From: an uncultured Eubacteriales bacterium
Lineage (GTDB): Bacteria > Bacillota > Clostridia > Oscillospirales > Acutalibacteraceae
NCBI GenBank assembly: GCA_934464585.1
Contig: CAKSJY010000003.1
Coordinates: 21,211-85,210, forward strand
Direction: 5' to 3'
Length of the DNA stretch: 64,000 nucleotides
The notes below the pieces were generated by a model. That model worked only from the letters and a program-made list of their open reading frames with translations. It did not search any database and had not been told where the DNA came from. Positions 54,424-62,598 of this stretch are shown one piece after another. The translations under genes were made by a program, and so were the position numbers. Within the stretch, counting starts at the first letter, position 1. The number at the start of each line of letters is the position of its first letter.

Positions 54424-55632
54424 ATGGGCCTTATTGTTCAGAAATTTGGTGGTAGTTCGGTTGCAGATGCCGAAAAAGTCCTTAATGTTGCCAAAACAAT
54501 TACAGAGGCTTATAAGCAGGGCAACGATGTTGTTGTTGTTGTATCTGCTCAAGGAGATACAACAGATGAGCTTATAAGTAAAGCAAAGGAAATAAATGAT
54601 GATCCGTCAAAAAGAGAAATGGATATGCTTTTGTCGGCGGGTGAACAAATGTCGGTGGCCTTGCTTGCAATGGCTATAGAAAAATTGGGATATCCGGTTG
54701 TGTCATTACTAGGATGGCAGGCAGGATTTACGACCAATTTATCTTATGGTTCGGCAAGGATAAAAGAAATAGACACTGGTAGATTGAGGAAAGAACTCGA
54801 TAAAAGGAATATCATCATAGTTGCGGGCTTTCAAGGAATAAATAAGTATGAGGATATAACTACATTCGGAAGAGGCGGATCCGATACCAGTGCTGTTGCA
54901 TTAGCATCGGTATTAAATGCGGATGTGTGCCAGATATATACAGATGTTGAGGGAGTATATACAGCAGATCCAAGGCTTGTTAAAAATGCTAAAAAGCTGA
55001 AAGAGATTTCTTATGAGGAAATGCTTGAACTTGCAACTTTGGGCGCGCAGGTTTTAAATAATAGATCAGTCGAGATGGCAAAGAAGTATAATGTAGAACT
55101 TGAAGTCCGTTCAAGTTTAAAGAATGTTGAGGGTACTATAGTAAAGGAGGCAACTAAGTTGGAGAGAATGTTGGTAAGCGGAGTAGCAAAGGATGTAAAT
55201 GTTGCAAGGATATCGGTTGTTGGTGTTCCAGATAGACCGGGATTTGCGTTTAAATTATTTTCAAAGCTTGCTTCAAAAGAAATATCTGTAGATATAATTC
55301 TTCAATCAGTTGGAAGAGATGGTACCAAAGATATAACATTTACTATAATGAAAGATCAGCTTAAAGAAACACTTGAGATATTAAAGGAATCAATTTCTCA
55401 TGTTGAATATAAAGAGATAGTATATGATGAAAATGTTGCTAAAGTTTCGATAGTCGGGGCTGGAATGGAAACACATTATGGTGTTGCGGCACAAATGTTC
55501 CAGGCGTTATCTGAACAACAGATAAATATTCAGATGATTTCGACTAGCGAGATAAAAGTATCTGTTTTAATAGAAGAAAGTGATGCGGATAACGCAGTTA
55601 TTGCAATACACAATAAGTTTTTTGGTAAATAA
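54424..55632 (+). CDS. lysC: Aspartokinase
   Basis: 403-residue kinase making aspartyl phosphate from aspartate and ATP, the first step to lysine, threonine and methionine. The N-terminal GLIVQKFGGSSVAD is the kinase motif; FGRGGSDTSAVALA and YTDVEGVYTADPR follow. Two C-terminal ACT domains (about 260-400) with SVVGVPDRPGFAF and SIVGAGMETHYGV are the usual allosteric part. ATG 54424 has ggaagga upstream. As last gene of hom-thrB-lysC its regulation may follow threonine, but no T-box or riboswitch is seen. Confidence 0.96.
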   Translation: MGLIVQKFGGSSVADAEKVLNVAKTITEAYKQGNDVVVVVSAQGDTTDELISKAKEINDDPSKREMDMLLSAGEQMSVALLAMAIEKLGYPVVSLLGWQAGFTTNLSYGSARIKEIDTGRLRKELDKRNIIIVAGFQGINKYEDITTFGRGGSDTSAVALASVLNADVCQIYTDVEGVYTADPRLVKNAKKLKEISYEEMLELATLGAQVLNNRSVEMAKKYNVELEVRSSLKNVEGTIVKEATKLERMLVSGVAKDVNVARISVVGVPDRPGFAFKLFSKLASKEISVDIILQSVGRDGTKDITFTIMKDQLKETLEILKESISHVEYKEIVYDENVAKVSIVGAGMETHYGVAAQMFQALSEQQINIQMISTSEIKVSVLIEESDADNAVIAIHNKFFGK

Positions 55633-55637
55633 AATGC

Positions 55638-55676
55638 TGAAAGCAGCTTTGCGTATTAGGGTTAAAGCTGCTTTCA
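55638..55676 (+). terminator. Hairpin after lysC, probable terminator
   Basis: 13-bp perfect stem TGAAAGCAGCTTT / AAAGCTGCTTTCA with a 13-base loop. It lacks a T-run, so it may end transcription only partly or stabilise the transcript. Confidence 0.55.
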
Positions 55677-55845
55677 TGTATATTTGTTTATTTAATGGAA
55701 ATAATATAGAGTATTTTTAATGAAGCACGGTTTCAAATTAAAAATTTTTACATATTTTAAATTGGTGAATATTTAGGACTTTAAAATTTAAAATATTAGT
55801 GTGTGGAGTGTCTGGATTAAGGCAAAAAATATATTTTGGTGATTA

Positions 55846-55874
55846 TTGACATTTAAGTTAAACTGCGGTATGCT
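55846..55874 (+). promoter_or_regulatory. Probable sigma-A promoter of murA
   Basis: Perfect TTGACA, 17-base spacer, TATGCT. It lies in the 320-base gap 55677-55996, which is AT-rich and otherwise shows no gene. The leader would be about 115 bases. Confidence 0.55.
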
Positions 55875-55996
55875 TAAACAATAGGACTTAGTTTGCCTAG
55901 GTAGATAAAATTTACTGAGATTTTTACGATTTTTACATAAAATGATTATTATGTTAATATCAATATATAAATATTTTTAAAGTGGGAGTGACCGCG

Positions 55997-57280
55997 TTGG
56001 ATAAATTTATCATAACGGGTGGAAATAAATTAACTGGAGAAGTTTCAATAAGTGGTGCAAAGAATGCTGCGGTAGCGATTATACCAGCAGTTATTCTTTC
56101 TGATGGTATTTGTAGAATTGAAAATATACCTAATATAAATGACGTTTCTGTTATTGCTAGGATTTTATCTGAAATGGGAGCTTGCGTGAAGATGATTAAT
56201 AAATCTACTTTAGAGATAGATCCACGCAATATTCATTCACATATAGCTTCTTATGATATAATTCGAAATATGAGGGCTTCATGTTATCTTTTGGGAGCGT
56301 TGTTAGGTAGGTTTTCAAAGGCGGTAGTTTCCTTGCCGGGAGGCTGTAATTTTGGTGTAAGACCCATTGACCAACATCTAAAAGGCTTTGTTGCTTTAGG
56401 TGCGACTTATAAGGTTGAAGGCGGTATGGTTCAAGTAGAGTCAGATGGCCTCGTTGGTAATAATGTATATATGGACGTTGTTTCAGTTGGAGCAACTGTT
56501 AATATAATGCTTGCAGCGGTAAAAGCTAAAGGTATGACTATAATCGAAAATGCTGCAAAAGAACCTCATATAGTAGATTTGGCTAACTTCTTAAATACCA
56601 TGGGTGCTGATATCAGAGGAGCAGGTACAGACGTTATAAAAATCAGAGGAGTAGACTATTTGTCTGGTACTACTTATTCAATAATCCCGGATCAAATAGA
56701 GGCCGGAACATATATGGTGGCAGCTGCCGCAACAAAGGGCGATGTATTGGTTAAAAATGTAATTCCAAAACACTTGGAATCAATTACAGCAAAACTTGAA
56801 GAGATGGGAATTACTGTTATTGAATATGATGAAGCAGTAAGAGTTATGTATAATGGCGTTTTGAATAAATGTAATGTAAAAACTATGCCTCACCCAGGAT
56901 TTCCAACAGATATGCAACCCCAAATAGCAACATTATTATCGATAGCTAACGGAACAAGTATAGTTAACGAAAGTGTTTGGGATAACAGATTTAGATATGT
57001 AGATGAACTTGCAAGAATGGGTGCAGAAATCTCTGTTGATGGTAAAATTGCTGTTATAGAAGGAGTTAATGAATTGGTTGGTGCTCCTGTAAAGGCAACA
57101 GACCTAAGAGCTGGTGCTGCTATGGTAATAGCAGGCTTGGCAGCAAGAGGTGAAACCTCTATTGAAGATATTTATCATATCGAAAGAGGATATGAAAATA
57201 TAGTAGATAAGCTAAGAGCTTTAGGTGCGGATATTAGAAAGATAAGTGTTCCAGAAAATGTAATTGCAAAAGCACTTTGA
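55997..57280 (+). CDS. murA: UDP-N-acetylglucosamine 1-carboxyvinyltransferase
   Basis: First committed step of peptidoglycan synthesis, adding enolpyruvate from PEP to UDP-GlcNAc. 427 residues. It has ISGAKNAAVAIIPA near the N-terminus, active-site Cys117 in LPGGCNFGVRPID (equivalent to E. coli Cys115, the fosfomycin target), and FPTDMQPQIATLLSIA near 310. TTG 55997 is chosen since gtgggag lies about 8 bases upstream; GTG 55982 and 55988 are in-frame alternatives. Many Firmicutes have a second MurA; none is in this window. Confidence 0.95.
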   Translation: MDKFIITGGNKLTGEVSISGAKNAAVAIIPAVILSDGICRIENIPNINDVSVIARILSEMGACVKMINKSTLEIDPRNIHSHIASYDIIRNMRASCYLLGALLGRFSKAVVSLPGGCNFGVRPIDQHLKGFVALGATYKVEGGMVQVESDGLVGNNVYMDVVSVGATVNIMLAAVKAKGMTIIENAAKEPHIVDLANFLNTMGADIRGAGTDVIKIRGVDYLSGTTYSIIPDQIEAGTYMVAAAATKGDVLVKNVIPKHLESITAKLEEMGITVIEYDEAVRVMYNGVLNKCNVKTMPHPGFPTDMQPQIATLLSIANGTSIVNESVWDNRFRYVDELARMGAEISVDGKIAVIEGVNELVGAPVKATDLRAGAAMVIAGLAARGETSIEDIYHIERGYENIVDKLRALGADIRKISVPENVIAKAL

Positions 57281-57375
57281 ATGTAAGTAAAAAGGTGGAT
57301 TTATCTATTTTAAATGCAATACATTGGATAATAATTCGAAAAATTTGTAATTAAAATATGTTTTTTGGCATAATT

Positions 57376-57405
57376 AAAGCCTCTGGTTTAACCGGAGGTT
57401 TTGTA
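57376..57405 (+). terminator. Terminator of murA
   Basis: CCTCTGGTT / AACCGGAGG, one mismatch, short loop, then TTTTG, about 100 bases after the stop. Confidence 0.7.
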
Positions 57406-57439
57406 GATTAGGTTACTATACTTTAAAGGTGAGATTGAT

Positions 57440-58234
57440 TTGGCAAGATTTTGCACGTTATTTAGTGGCAGTAAAGGAAATAGCTTTTATATAGGATGCG
57501 GCGATTCAGCAATACTTATTGATGCGGGAAGAACAGCTAAACAACTTGAAAATGCATTAAAAAGTAATGACTTGGATGTTACCAAGATAAAAGCTATATT
57601 TGTAACTCATGAACACTTGGACCATATAAAAGGGATTAAGGTTTTTGCATCAAGGTATAATGTTAAGGTTTATTCTTCTGAAGGTACTATGAAGGCACTA
57701 GAAAAGATGGGTGTATTAACCGATAAATTTCAACATGAAGTTATAGGTGATAATGGTGTAGAAGTAGCCCAGATGAAGGTTGTACCGTTTAAGACTTCTC
57801 ACGACAGTGTTGATAGTGTCGGATATACTATACATACAAAAGATGAAAGAAAAGTTGTTGTTGCTACAGATATAGGGTATATGTCAGAGACTGTAAGAAA
57901 TTCAATTAGAGGAAGCGACTTGGCAGTTATAGAATCTAACCATGACATAAGAATGCTTCAAAATGGTGTTTATCCTTATTATTTGAAAAGAAGAATACTT
58001 TCTAATACAGGCCATCTTTCAAATGAGGCCTGCGCAAGGGAGTTGCCGGAGTTTGTAAAGTATGGGACAACTAGGTTTGTTTTAGCACATTTAAGCGGTG
58101 AGAACAATTTGCCGGAATTGGCGTATGAGACTTCAATGTGTGCATTAAAGCAGGCAGGATTGCAAAAAGATGTCGATTTTAAATTATATGTTGCTCCAAA
58201 AGAGAATATCGGCGGAAAGGTAATAATATTTTAG
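57440..58234 (+). CDS. walJ: MBL-fold metallohydrolase, WalJ/YycJ family
   Basis: 264-residue metallo-beta-lactamase-fold enzyme of the YycJ group, with reported exonuclease activity and links to the WalRK cell-wall regulon in Firmicutes. It has LFSGSKGNSFYI and LIDAGRT at the start, the metal motif THEHLDHIKG near residue 56, the second His in FKTSHDSVDSVGY, ATDIG and the late SNHD and NTGHLSN blocks. The start is TTG 57440 with aaaggtgag upstream. walR and walK are not adjacent. rlmH follows 7 bases after the stop, as is common. Confidence 0.92.
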   Translation: MARFCTLFSGSKGNSFYIGCGDSAILIDAGRTAKQLENALKSNDLDVTKIKAIFVTHEHLDHIKGIKVFASRYNVKVYSSEGTMKALEKMGVLTDKFQHEVIGDNGVEVAQMKVVPFKTSHDSVDSVGYTIHTKDERKVVVATDIGYMSETVRNSIRGSDLAVIESNHDIRMLQNGVYPYYLKRRILSNTGHLSNEACARELPEFVKYGTTRFVLAHLSGENNLPELAYETSMCALKQAGLQKDVDFKLYVAPKENIGGKVIIF

Positions 58235-58241
58235 ATAAGAT

Positions 58242-58724
58242 ATGCTTAATATTTCTATTATATGTGTTGGAAAATTAAAGGAAAAATACTGGACATTGGC
58301 GTGTGGTGAGTATTTAAAAAGATTAAAAATGTTTTGTAAATGTAGTGTTATAGAAGTAGACGAGAAAAAACTTTCGGCTAATCCATCTGCTTCGGAGATA
58401 AATGAAACTGTTGCTATAGAAGGAGAAAGGATACTTTCCAAAATTCCGAGCTCTGCATATGTTATATCTATGTGTATAGAAGGAAACTTGATTTCCTCCG
58501 AACAACTCTCAAAAAAACTTGAAGATATTGCAATTGGAGGAAAAAGCAATGTTGTTATCGTTATAGGTGGATCATGGGGACTTTCTGATGCGGTAAAGGA
58601 TAGATCTAATTTTAAATTGTCAATGTCGAAAATGACATTTCCCCACCAAATGGCGAGGGTAATATTGCTTGAACAGATATATAGGGCTTTTCAAATATCG
58701 AACTCAGGAAAATATCATAAATAA
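58242..58724 (+). CDS. rlmH: 23S rRNA (pseudouridine1915-N3)-methyltransferase
   Basis: 160-residue SPOUT methyltransferase that methylates pseudouridine 1915 in helix 69 of 23S rRNA on the assembled ribosome. The knotted SAM-binding C-terminal part is complete: VIGGSWGLSDAV, KLSMSKMTFPHQMARVILLEQ, YRAFQI and the invariant ending YHK. The N-terminus has IICVGKLKEKYW. ATG 58242 lacks a strong ribosome binding site, consistent with coupling to walJ, 7 bases upstream. A terminator follows directly. Confidence 0.97.
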   Translation: MLNISIICVGKLKEKYWTLACGEYLKRLKMFCKCSVIEVDEKKLSANPSASEINETVAIEGERILSKIPSSAYVISMCIEGNLISSEQLSKKLEDIAIGGKSNVVIVIGGSWGLSDAVKDRSNFKLSMSKMTFPHQMARVILLEQIYRAFQISNSGKYHK

Positions 58725-58726
58725 AC

Positions 58727-58757
58727 AAAGGTCGTTATTTTTTATAACGGCCTTTTG
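58727..58757 (+). terminator. Terminator of rlmH, usable in both directions
   Basis: AAAGGTCGTTAT / ATAACGGCCTTT with one G-U pair and a T-rich loop. It also overlaps the last codons of the small minus-strand gene that ends at 58735. Confidence 0.88.
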
Positions 58758-59019
58758 TGTTATGTGCTTTTATTATAAATTTAATAGGTAGGAATGGGAT
58801 AATTAATATAATACATAAGATTGAAAAGAGAATCTTAAAAGGATAAATAATAAATTTTAACATATGTAGGTAGTAATATTTACGTTCTACGATAATAACG
58901 TTGGTCATACGACCGCAACTTTCTCATAATTGCAAGTCCTTAGAAATAATATACTTGCTTGGCGGATCGTTGCGGTTATTCATTTTATTCCAACAGTTTA
59001 AGCATAATTCAGCCACCAT
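58735..59019 (-). pseudogene. Small Cys-rich membrane protein gene with in-frame TGA at a cysteine position
   Basis: A minus-strand gene of 95 codons with a strong ribosome binding site (aggagg, 7 bases before ATG 59019) and a good promoter. It reads CLNCWNKMN (Cys6, Cys9), then KYIISKDLQL, then TGA at codon 32 (58924-58926), and continues in frame as ESCGRMTNVIIVERKYYY, a hydrophobic segment and a basic end. From memory, homologous clostridial zinc-ribbon proteins have Cys where the TGA stands, giving a second CxxC. TGA is a normal stop elsewhere here (the PBP gene). It is either a recent nonsense change or a selenocysteine codon; I favour the former. Confidence 0.6.
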
Positions 59020-59053
59020 AATCAGCCTCCTAAAATGTTCTGTATTACGAAAC

Positions 59054-59082
59054 ATTATAGCAGGTTTTAAGAGTAACATCAA
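59054..59082 (-). promoter_or_regulatory. Sigma-A promoter of the Cys-rich small gene
   Basis: Minus strand: TTGATG, 17-base spacer, TATAAT. It lies in the 99-base gap shared with the divergent HTH gene. Confidence 0.75.
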
Positions 59083-59118
59083 GATAAATGTTCATAATAT
59101 GGAACAGGATGTGATTTG

Positions 59119-59358
59119 ATGGTAAAAATTAGACCTGACAGATATATTGGAGCTAACATACAAAAGGCTCGTAGAAATAAGGGCATAACACAAGATGAAA
59201 CAATTGCAAGATTGCAGTTGCTAGGTATCGACATATCTCGTAGTACCTATGCCAAGATTGAAACGGATAGGATGAATATCCGTGTTAGTGAGTTGATTGC
59301 CTTGAGCTTAATATTTGAGGTGGATTTTAACTTTTTCTTTGAAGGATTAACGTTATAA
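59119..59358 (+). CDS. Small XRE-family HTH regulator
   Basis: 80-residue or shorter (79 codons from ATG 59119) helix-turn-helix protein: IGANIQKARRNKGITQDETIARLQ followed by the recognition helix region ISRSTYAKIETDRMNIR. It consists of little beyond the HTH domain, so it acts as a DNA-binding dimer or an anti-repressor type; targets are unknown. aggatg lies upstream. It is divergent from the Cys-rich small gene, whose promoter it could control. A GC-rich hairpin and a terminator follow. Confidence 0.85.
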   Translation: MVKIRPDRYIGANIQKARRNKGITQDETIARLQLLGIDISRSTYAKIETDRMNIRVSELIALSLIFEVDFNFFFEGLTL

Positions 59359-59438
59359 AAAATAATATTTAGCTAGGTAGCAGATACGTGCAAAATTTAT
59401 TTTAATTAAAATTTAAGTACTGTTATAGCCTTGGTTAT

Positions 59439-59462
59439 GGGCGCACGCGCAAGTGTGCGCCC
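59439..59462. terminator. GC-rich hairpin downstream of the HTH gene
   Basis: 8-bp perfect stem GGGCGCAC / GTGCGCCC with loop gcgcaagt, strikingly GC-rich for this genome, without a T-run. Confidence 0.45.
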
Positions 59463-59487
59463 AACAGATAGGCTCGACGAAAACAAG

Positions 59488-59516
59488 AAGACCGTTAGAA
59501 ATAACGGCCTTTGTTT
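59488..59516. terminator. Terminator shared by the HTH gene and spoVAD
   Basis: AAG-CCGTTA / TAACGG-CTT with loop gaaa and one mismatch, then tttgtttt on the plus strand. On the minus strand it follows the spoVAD stop by 9 bases. Confidence 0.75.
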
Positions 59517-59524
59517 TGTCTGTA

Positions 59525-60547
59525 TCAATCTTGTGATAAATTACTTTTTAGGCTTACAAGGTGAGCTACAGATGGAATACTTTCACCCTGCTGGGACGAT
59601 GTAGGAGACATAAGTGCACCGGTAGCGACAAACAGCACGTTGTTTAATTCTGCATTTTTCATTTTACTTAATATAAACGAGCAGAGTACCGAGGCAGAAC
59701 ATCCACATCCAGACCCACCCGCATGTACATCTTGTTTGTTTTTGTGATATATCATTAGTCCGCAGTCATTATGGTTAGAACGTATATCAATACCGTCTTT
59801 TTCTAAAAGTTCGTATAGTAATTTACTTCCAACTTCACCCAAGTCTCCGGTTAAAATTAAATCATAGTCTTTTGGGGAGGTATTGGTATCAGAGAAAAAG
59901 TCTGAAATAGTCTGTGCTGCTGCAGGTGCCATTGCTGCTCCCATATTATTTGCATCTTTTATTCCTAAATCTTTAATTCTTCCGACAGTAACAGCGGAAA
60001 TATACGGACTATTGCCTGAATTGCCTACAACTATTGCCCCGGAGCCGGTAACGGTCCATTGTGCTGTAGGAGTTCGTTGACCACCGTATTCCAAAGGAAA
60101 GCGGAATTGTCGTTCTGCAGAACAAAAGTGCGATGATGTTACAGCTAAGCAATGTTTTGCCATACCGGCCTCTACCATGATTGAGGAGAGTATTAGGGTT
60201 TGTGCCATAGTTGAGCAGGCACCGTATTGACCTAGGAATGGTATTTGTAGTTCCCTAAGACCAAATGTAGATGAAATACATTGATTTAATAAATCTCCGG
60301 CAAATATAAAATCTATATCAGATGCAGTAAGTTTAGACTTTTGCAAGGCAATACTGACTGCCTCACTTTGAAGTTTGCTTTCGGCTTTTTCCCAAGAGGA
60401 TTCACCCAAGGTTGTATCATCGAATGTTTTATCAAAATATTTAGCTAAAGGTCCTTCTGATTCCTTTTTTCCGCAAACAGATGCAAACCCTTGAATAGAG
60501 GGCATCTGTGACATTTCAAGAGTATATTTTCCAAGCCTTTTTGCCAT
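59525..60547 (-). CDS. spoVAD: Stage V sporulation protein AD
   Basis: 340-residue thiolase-fold protein of the dipicolinic-acid channel complex of spores; by family knowledge it binds dipicolinate at the inner membrane surface. Conserved blocks are LGESSWEKAESKLQ, FAGDLLNQCISSTFG, GQYGACSTMAQTL, SSHFCSAERQFRFP, EYGGQRTPTAQWTVTGSGA, LILTGDLGEVGS and the late GGSGCGCSA. ATG 60547 has ggtgg upstream. It stands alone: spoVAC and spoVAE, usually on either side, are not within this window. No convincing sigma-G promoter. Confidence 0.95.
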   Translation of the reverse strand: MAKRLGKYTLEMSQMPSIQGFASVCGKKESEGPLAKYFDKTFDDTTLGESSWEKAESKLQSEAVSIALQKSKLTASDIDFIFAGDLLNQCISSTFGLRELQIPFLGQYGACSTMAQTLILSSIMVEAGMAKHCLAVTSSHFCSAERQFRFPLEYGGQRTPTAQWTVTGSGAIVVGNSGNSPYISAVTVGRIKDLGIKDANNMGAAMAPAAAQTISDFFSDTNTSPKDYDLILTGDLGEVGSKLLYELLEKDGIDIRSNHNDCGLMIYHKNKQDVHAGGSGCGCSASVLCSFILSKMKNAELNNVLFVATGALMSPTSSQQGESIPSVAHLVSLKSNLSQD

Positions 60548-60678
60548 GTTTAAACCACCATTTCGTTATATATTGATTAATGTTAGTTTTTACAGCGTTT
60601 TCCTGGTTTATACACATTTTGTTATGCTGAATTTGTCGATTATATGATATAATTAAGGAAACAGGAGGAGAGATAACA

Positions 60679-62199
60679 TTGTTGGCTAAAGCAGAAGAAG
60701 TACTTAAAACTTATTATGGATACGATTCATTTAGAAGTGGACAAAAGGAAATTATAGAAAATATTCTAAATAAAAAAGATTGTGTTGCAATAATGCCGAC
60801 TGGTGCGGGGAAATCTTTGTGTTATCAAATACCGGCAATAATGTTTGATGGGATAACCTTGGTTATTTCTCCTTTGATATCGCTTATGAAAGACCAGGTG
60901 GCTGATTTAAACCAAATGGGGATAAGGGCAGCATATTTAAATAGCTCTTTAAATGAAAGGCAATTTGCTAAAGCTATATATAATGCTAAAAATGGTATGT
61001 ATAAGATTATATATGTTGCACCGGAACGTATTTGTTTAAAATCATTTTTGAACTTTGCCTCATCAGTTAAAATAAGTTTTATAGCTGTCGATGAGGCCCA
61101 TTGTATTTCTCAGTGGGGACATGATTTTAGGCCAAGCTATCTAAAAATACCAGAATTTTTATCTAATCTTGATGAAAGACCGGCACTTGCGGCATTTACA
61201 GCTACAGCAACGTCACAGGTAAAAGATGACATAATACAAAGATTACAGCTTGATGATCCACATTTATTAACTACCGGCTTTGATAGAGAAAATCTATTTT
61301 TTGCAGTTCTCGAGCCACTTGATAAACTTTCATTTTTATATAAGTATTTGTCTAAACACAAAAATGAAAGTGGGATTATATATTGCTCGACAAGAAAAAC
61401 GGTAGATAAAGTTACAAAGGCCTTAAAAATAAAGGGGATAAGTGCTGAAAGATACCACGCGGGTCTTACAGATGAAGAACGTAGTAAAAATCAGGATGCT
61501 TTTATATTCGATAATGTACGTGTAATAGTGGCTACTAATGCTTTCGGTATGGGAATAGATAAACCAAATGTTTCGTTTGTTATCAATTATAATATGCCAA
61601 TGAATATAGAACAATATTACCAAGAAGCCGGAAGAGCTGGAAGGGATGGCAGGAAGGCAGATTGTATTTTGCTTTATTCTCAGGAGGATGTGAGACTATG
61701 TCGTTTCTTAATTAGTTCCAGGATAGATAATGCTGAAAATTTAAAGTATGAGGAAAAGCTTAAACTCAGAGAACAAGAAGAGGAAAAACTTGATTTAATG
61801 CGGGCGTATGTTTCTAGTAAACGCTGTCTAAGGCATTATATATTGAAATATTTTGGTGAAAAGCCCAAATATAGATGCAATAATTGTAGTAATTGCCTTT
61901 CTGTTGGTATAAAGGATATATGCGGAAAGAGTGAGGTAATAAGGAATAAGCAAGTTTTATATGGTAACATGGATGTTGAATTACTTGAAAAGTTGAAAGC
62001 TTTAAGAAAGAAATTTGCGTTATATCAGGGTGTACCGTCATACATAATTTTTTCGGATGATGTATTGGAAAATATGAGCTCAATTAAACCAAAAACCAAG
62101 AGAGAGCTTCTTGATATAAACGGAATTGGAGAGGCTAAATTGGAAAAATACGGTCAAAAATTTTTAGATGAAATAAACTCTCATATACAGGGCGAATAG
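60679..62199 (+). CDS. recQ: ATP-dependent DNA helicase RecQ
   Basis: 506-residue superfamily 2 helicase, 3'-5', for recombination and fork repair. Walker A MPTGAGKSLCYQIP near residue 40, DEAH in VDEAHCISQWGHDFRPSY, motif V/VI in ATNAFGMGIDKPNV and QEAGRAGRDGRKA. The zinc-binding segment has CLRHYILKYFGE and CNNCSNCL. A shortened HRDC-like domain (about 425-500) with YIIFSDDVLENMSS and DINGIGEAKLEKYG closes it; the winged-helix RQC domain is missing, as in several shorter Firmicute RecQs. TTG 60679 or 60682, aggaggag upstream. Confidence 0.95.
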   Translation: MLAKAEEVLKTYYGYDSFRSGQKEIIENILNKKDCVAIMPTGAGKSLCYQIPAIMFDGITLVISPLISLMKDQVADLNQMGIRAAYLNSSLNERQFAKAIYNAKNGMYKIIYVAPERICLKSFLNFASSVKISFIAVDEAHCISQWGHDFRPSYLKIPEFLSNLDERPALAAFTATATSQVKDDIIQRLQLDDPHLLTTGFDRENLFFAVLEPLDKLSFLYKYLSKHKNESGIIYCSTRKTVDKVTKALKIKGISAERYHAGLTDEERSKNQDAFIFDNVRVIVATNAFGMGIDKPNVSFVINYNMPMNIEQYYQEAGRAGRDGRKADCILLYSQEDVRLCRFLISSRIDNAENLKYEEKLKLREQEEEKLDLMRAYVSSKRCLRHYILKYFGEKPKYRCNNCSNCLSVGIKDICGKSEVIRNKQVLYGNMDVELLEKLKALRKKFALYQGVPSYIIFSDDVLENMSSIKPKTKRELLDINGIGEAKLEKYGQKFLDEINSHIQGE

Positions 62200-62598
62200 G
62201 TTGTTATCAAATAATTGGATAAATTTATATTAAAAACAAATTAAATGGAATAATTCTAGAAAAAAGAGGTAAAATAGCTGTAATCTTAGTGTAACAAATT
62301 TGTAACCTTTAGATTCTTGCAATATGCACATATATAAACCATCAAGTGCTTATAAAACATTGAAAAAATAAGTGGTTTTATGAACAAAAGCTAGGTTTAA
62401 GGCGATTTTAAAAATGTGGATATGTATTTATTTGTGCATATATAACAAAATGAGTGGCTCGGATTTGCTTGACATCGATAAAATCATCAAATACAATAGT
62501 AAAAGTCAATGCAAATCCTTAAAACCTCATCAATAGGCAGATATATTAAGATTTAAACTTTTGCCTAAATAAAAGGACAAAGGAGATACGTTAGTTTT
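62200..62598. other. Intergenic region upstream of the 3D-domain gene
   Basis: 399 AT-rich bases. No open frame was called. It holds the promoter at 62469-62497 and an imperfect inverted repeat, GGATTTGC at 62461-62468 and GCAAATCC at 62511-62518. I searched for a c-di-AMP (ydaO) riboswitch, as found ahead of similar genes, and do not see its conserved core. Confidence 0.6.
62469..62497 (+). promoter_or_regulatory. Sigma-A promoter of the 3D-domain gene, flanked by inverted repeats
   Basis: Perfect TTGACA, 17-base spacer, TACAAT. The leader is about 95 bases. Both arms of the flanking inverted repeat include a TTGAC, so the left arm overlaps the -35. Confidence 0.85.

Noticed and set aside
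58901..59119. 72-codon plus-strand frame upstream of the HTH gene
   Set aside because: It has no ribosome binding site and is antisense to the better-supported small Cys-rich gene.
62200..62598. c-di-AMP (ydaO) riboswitch upstream of the 3D-domain gene
   Set aside because: None of the conserved G-rich core segments of that riboswitch are present.
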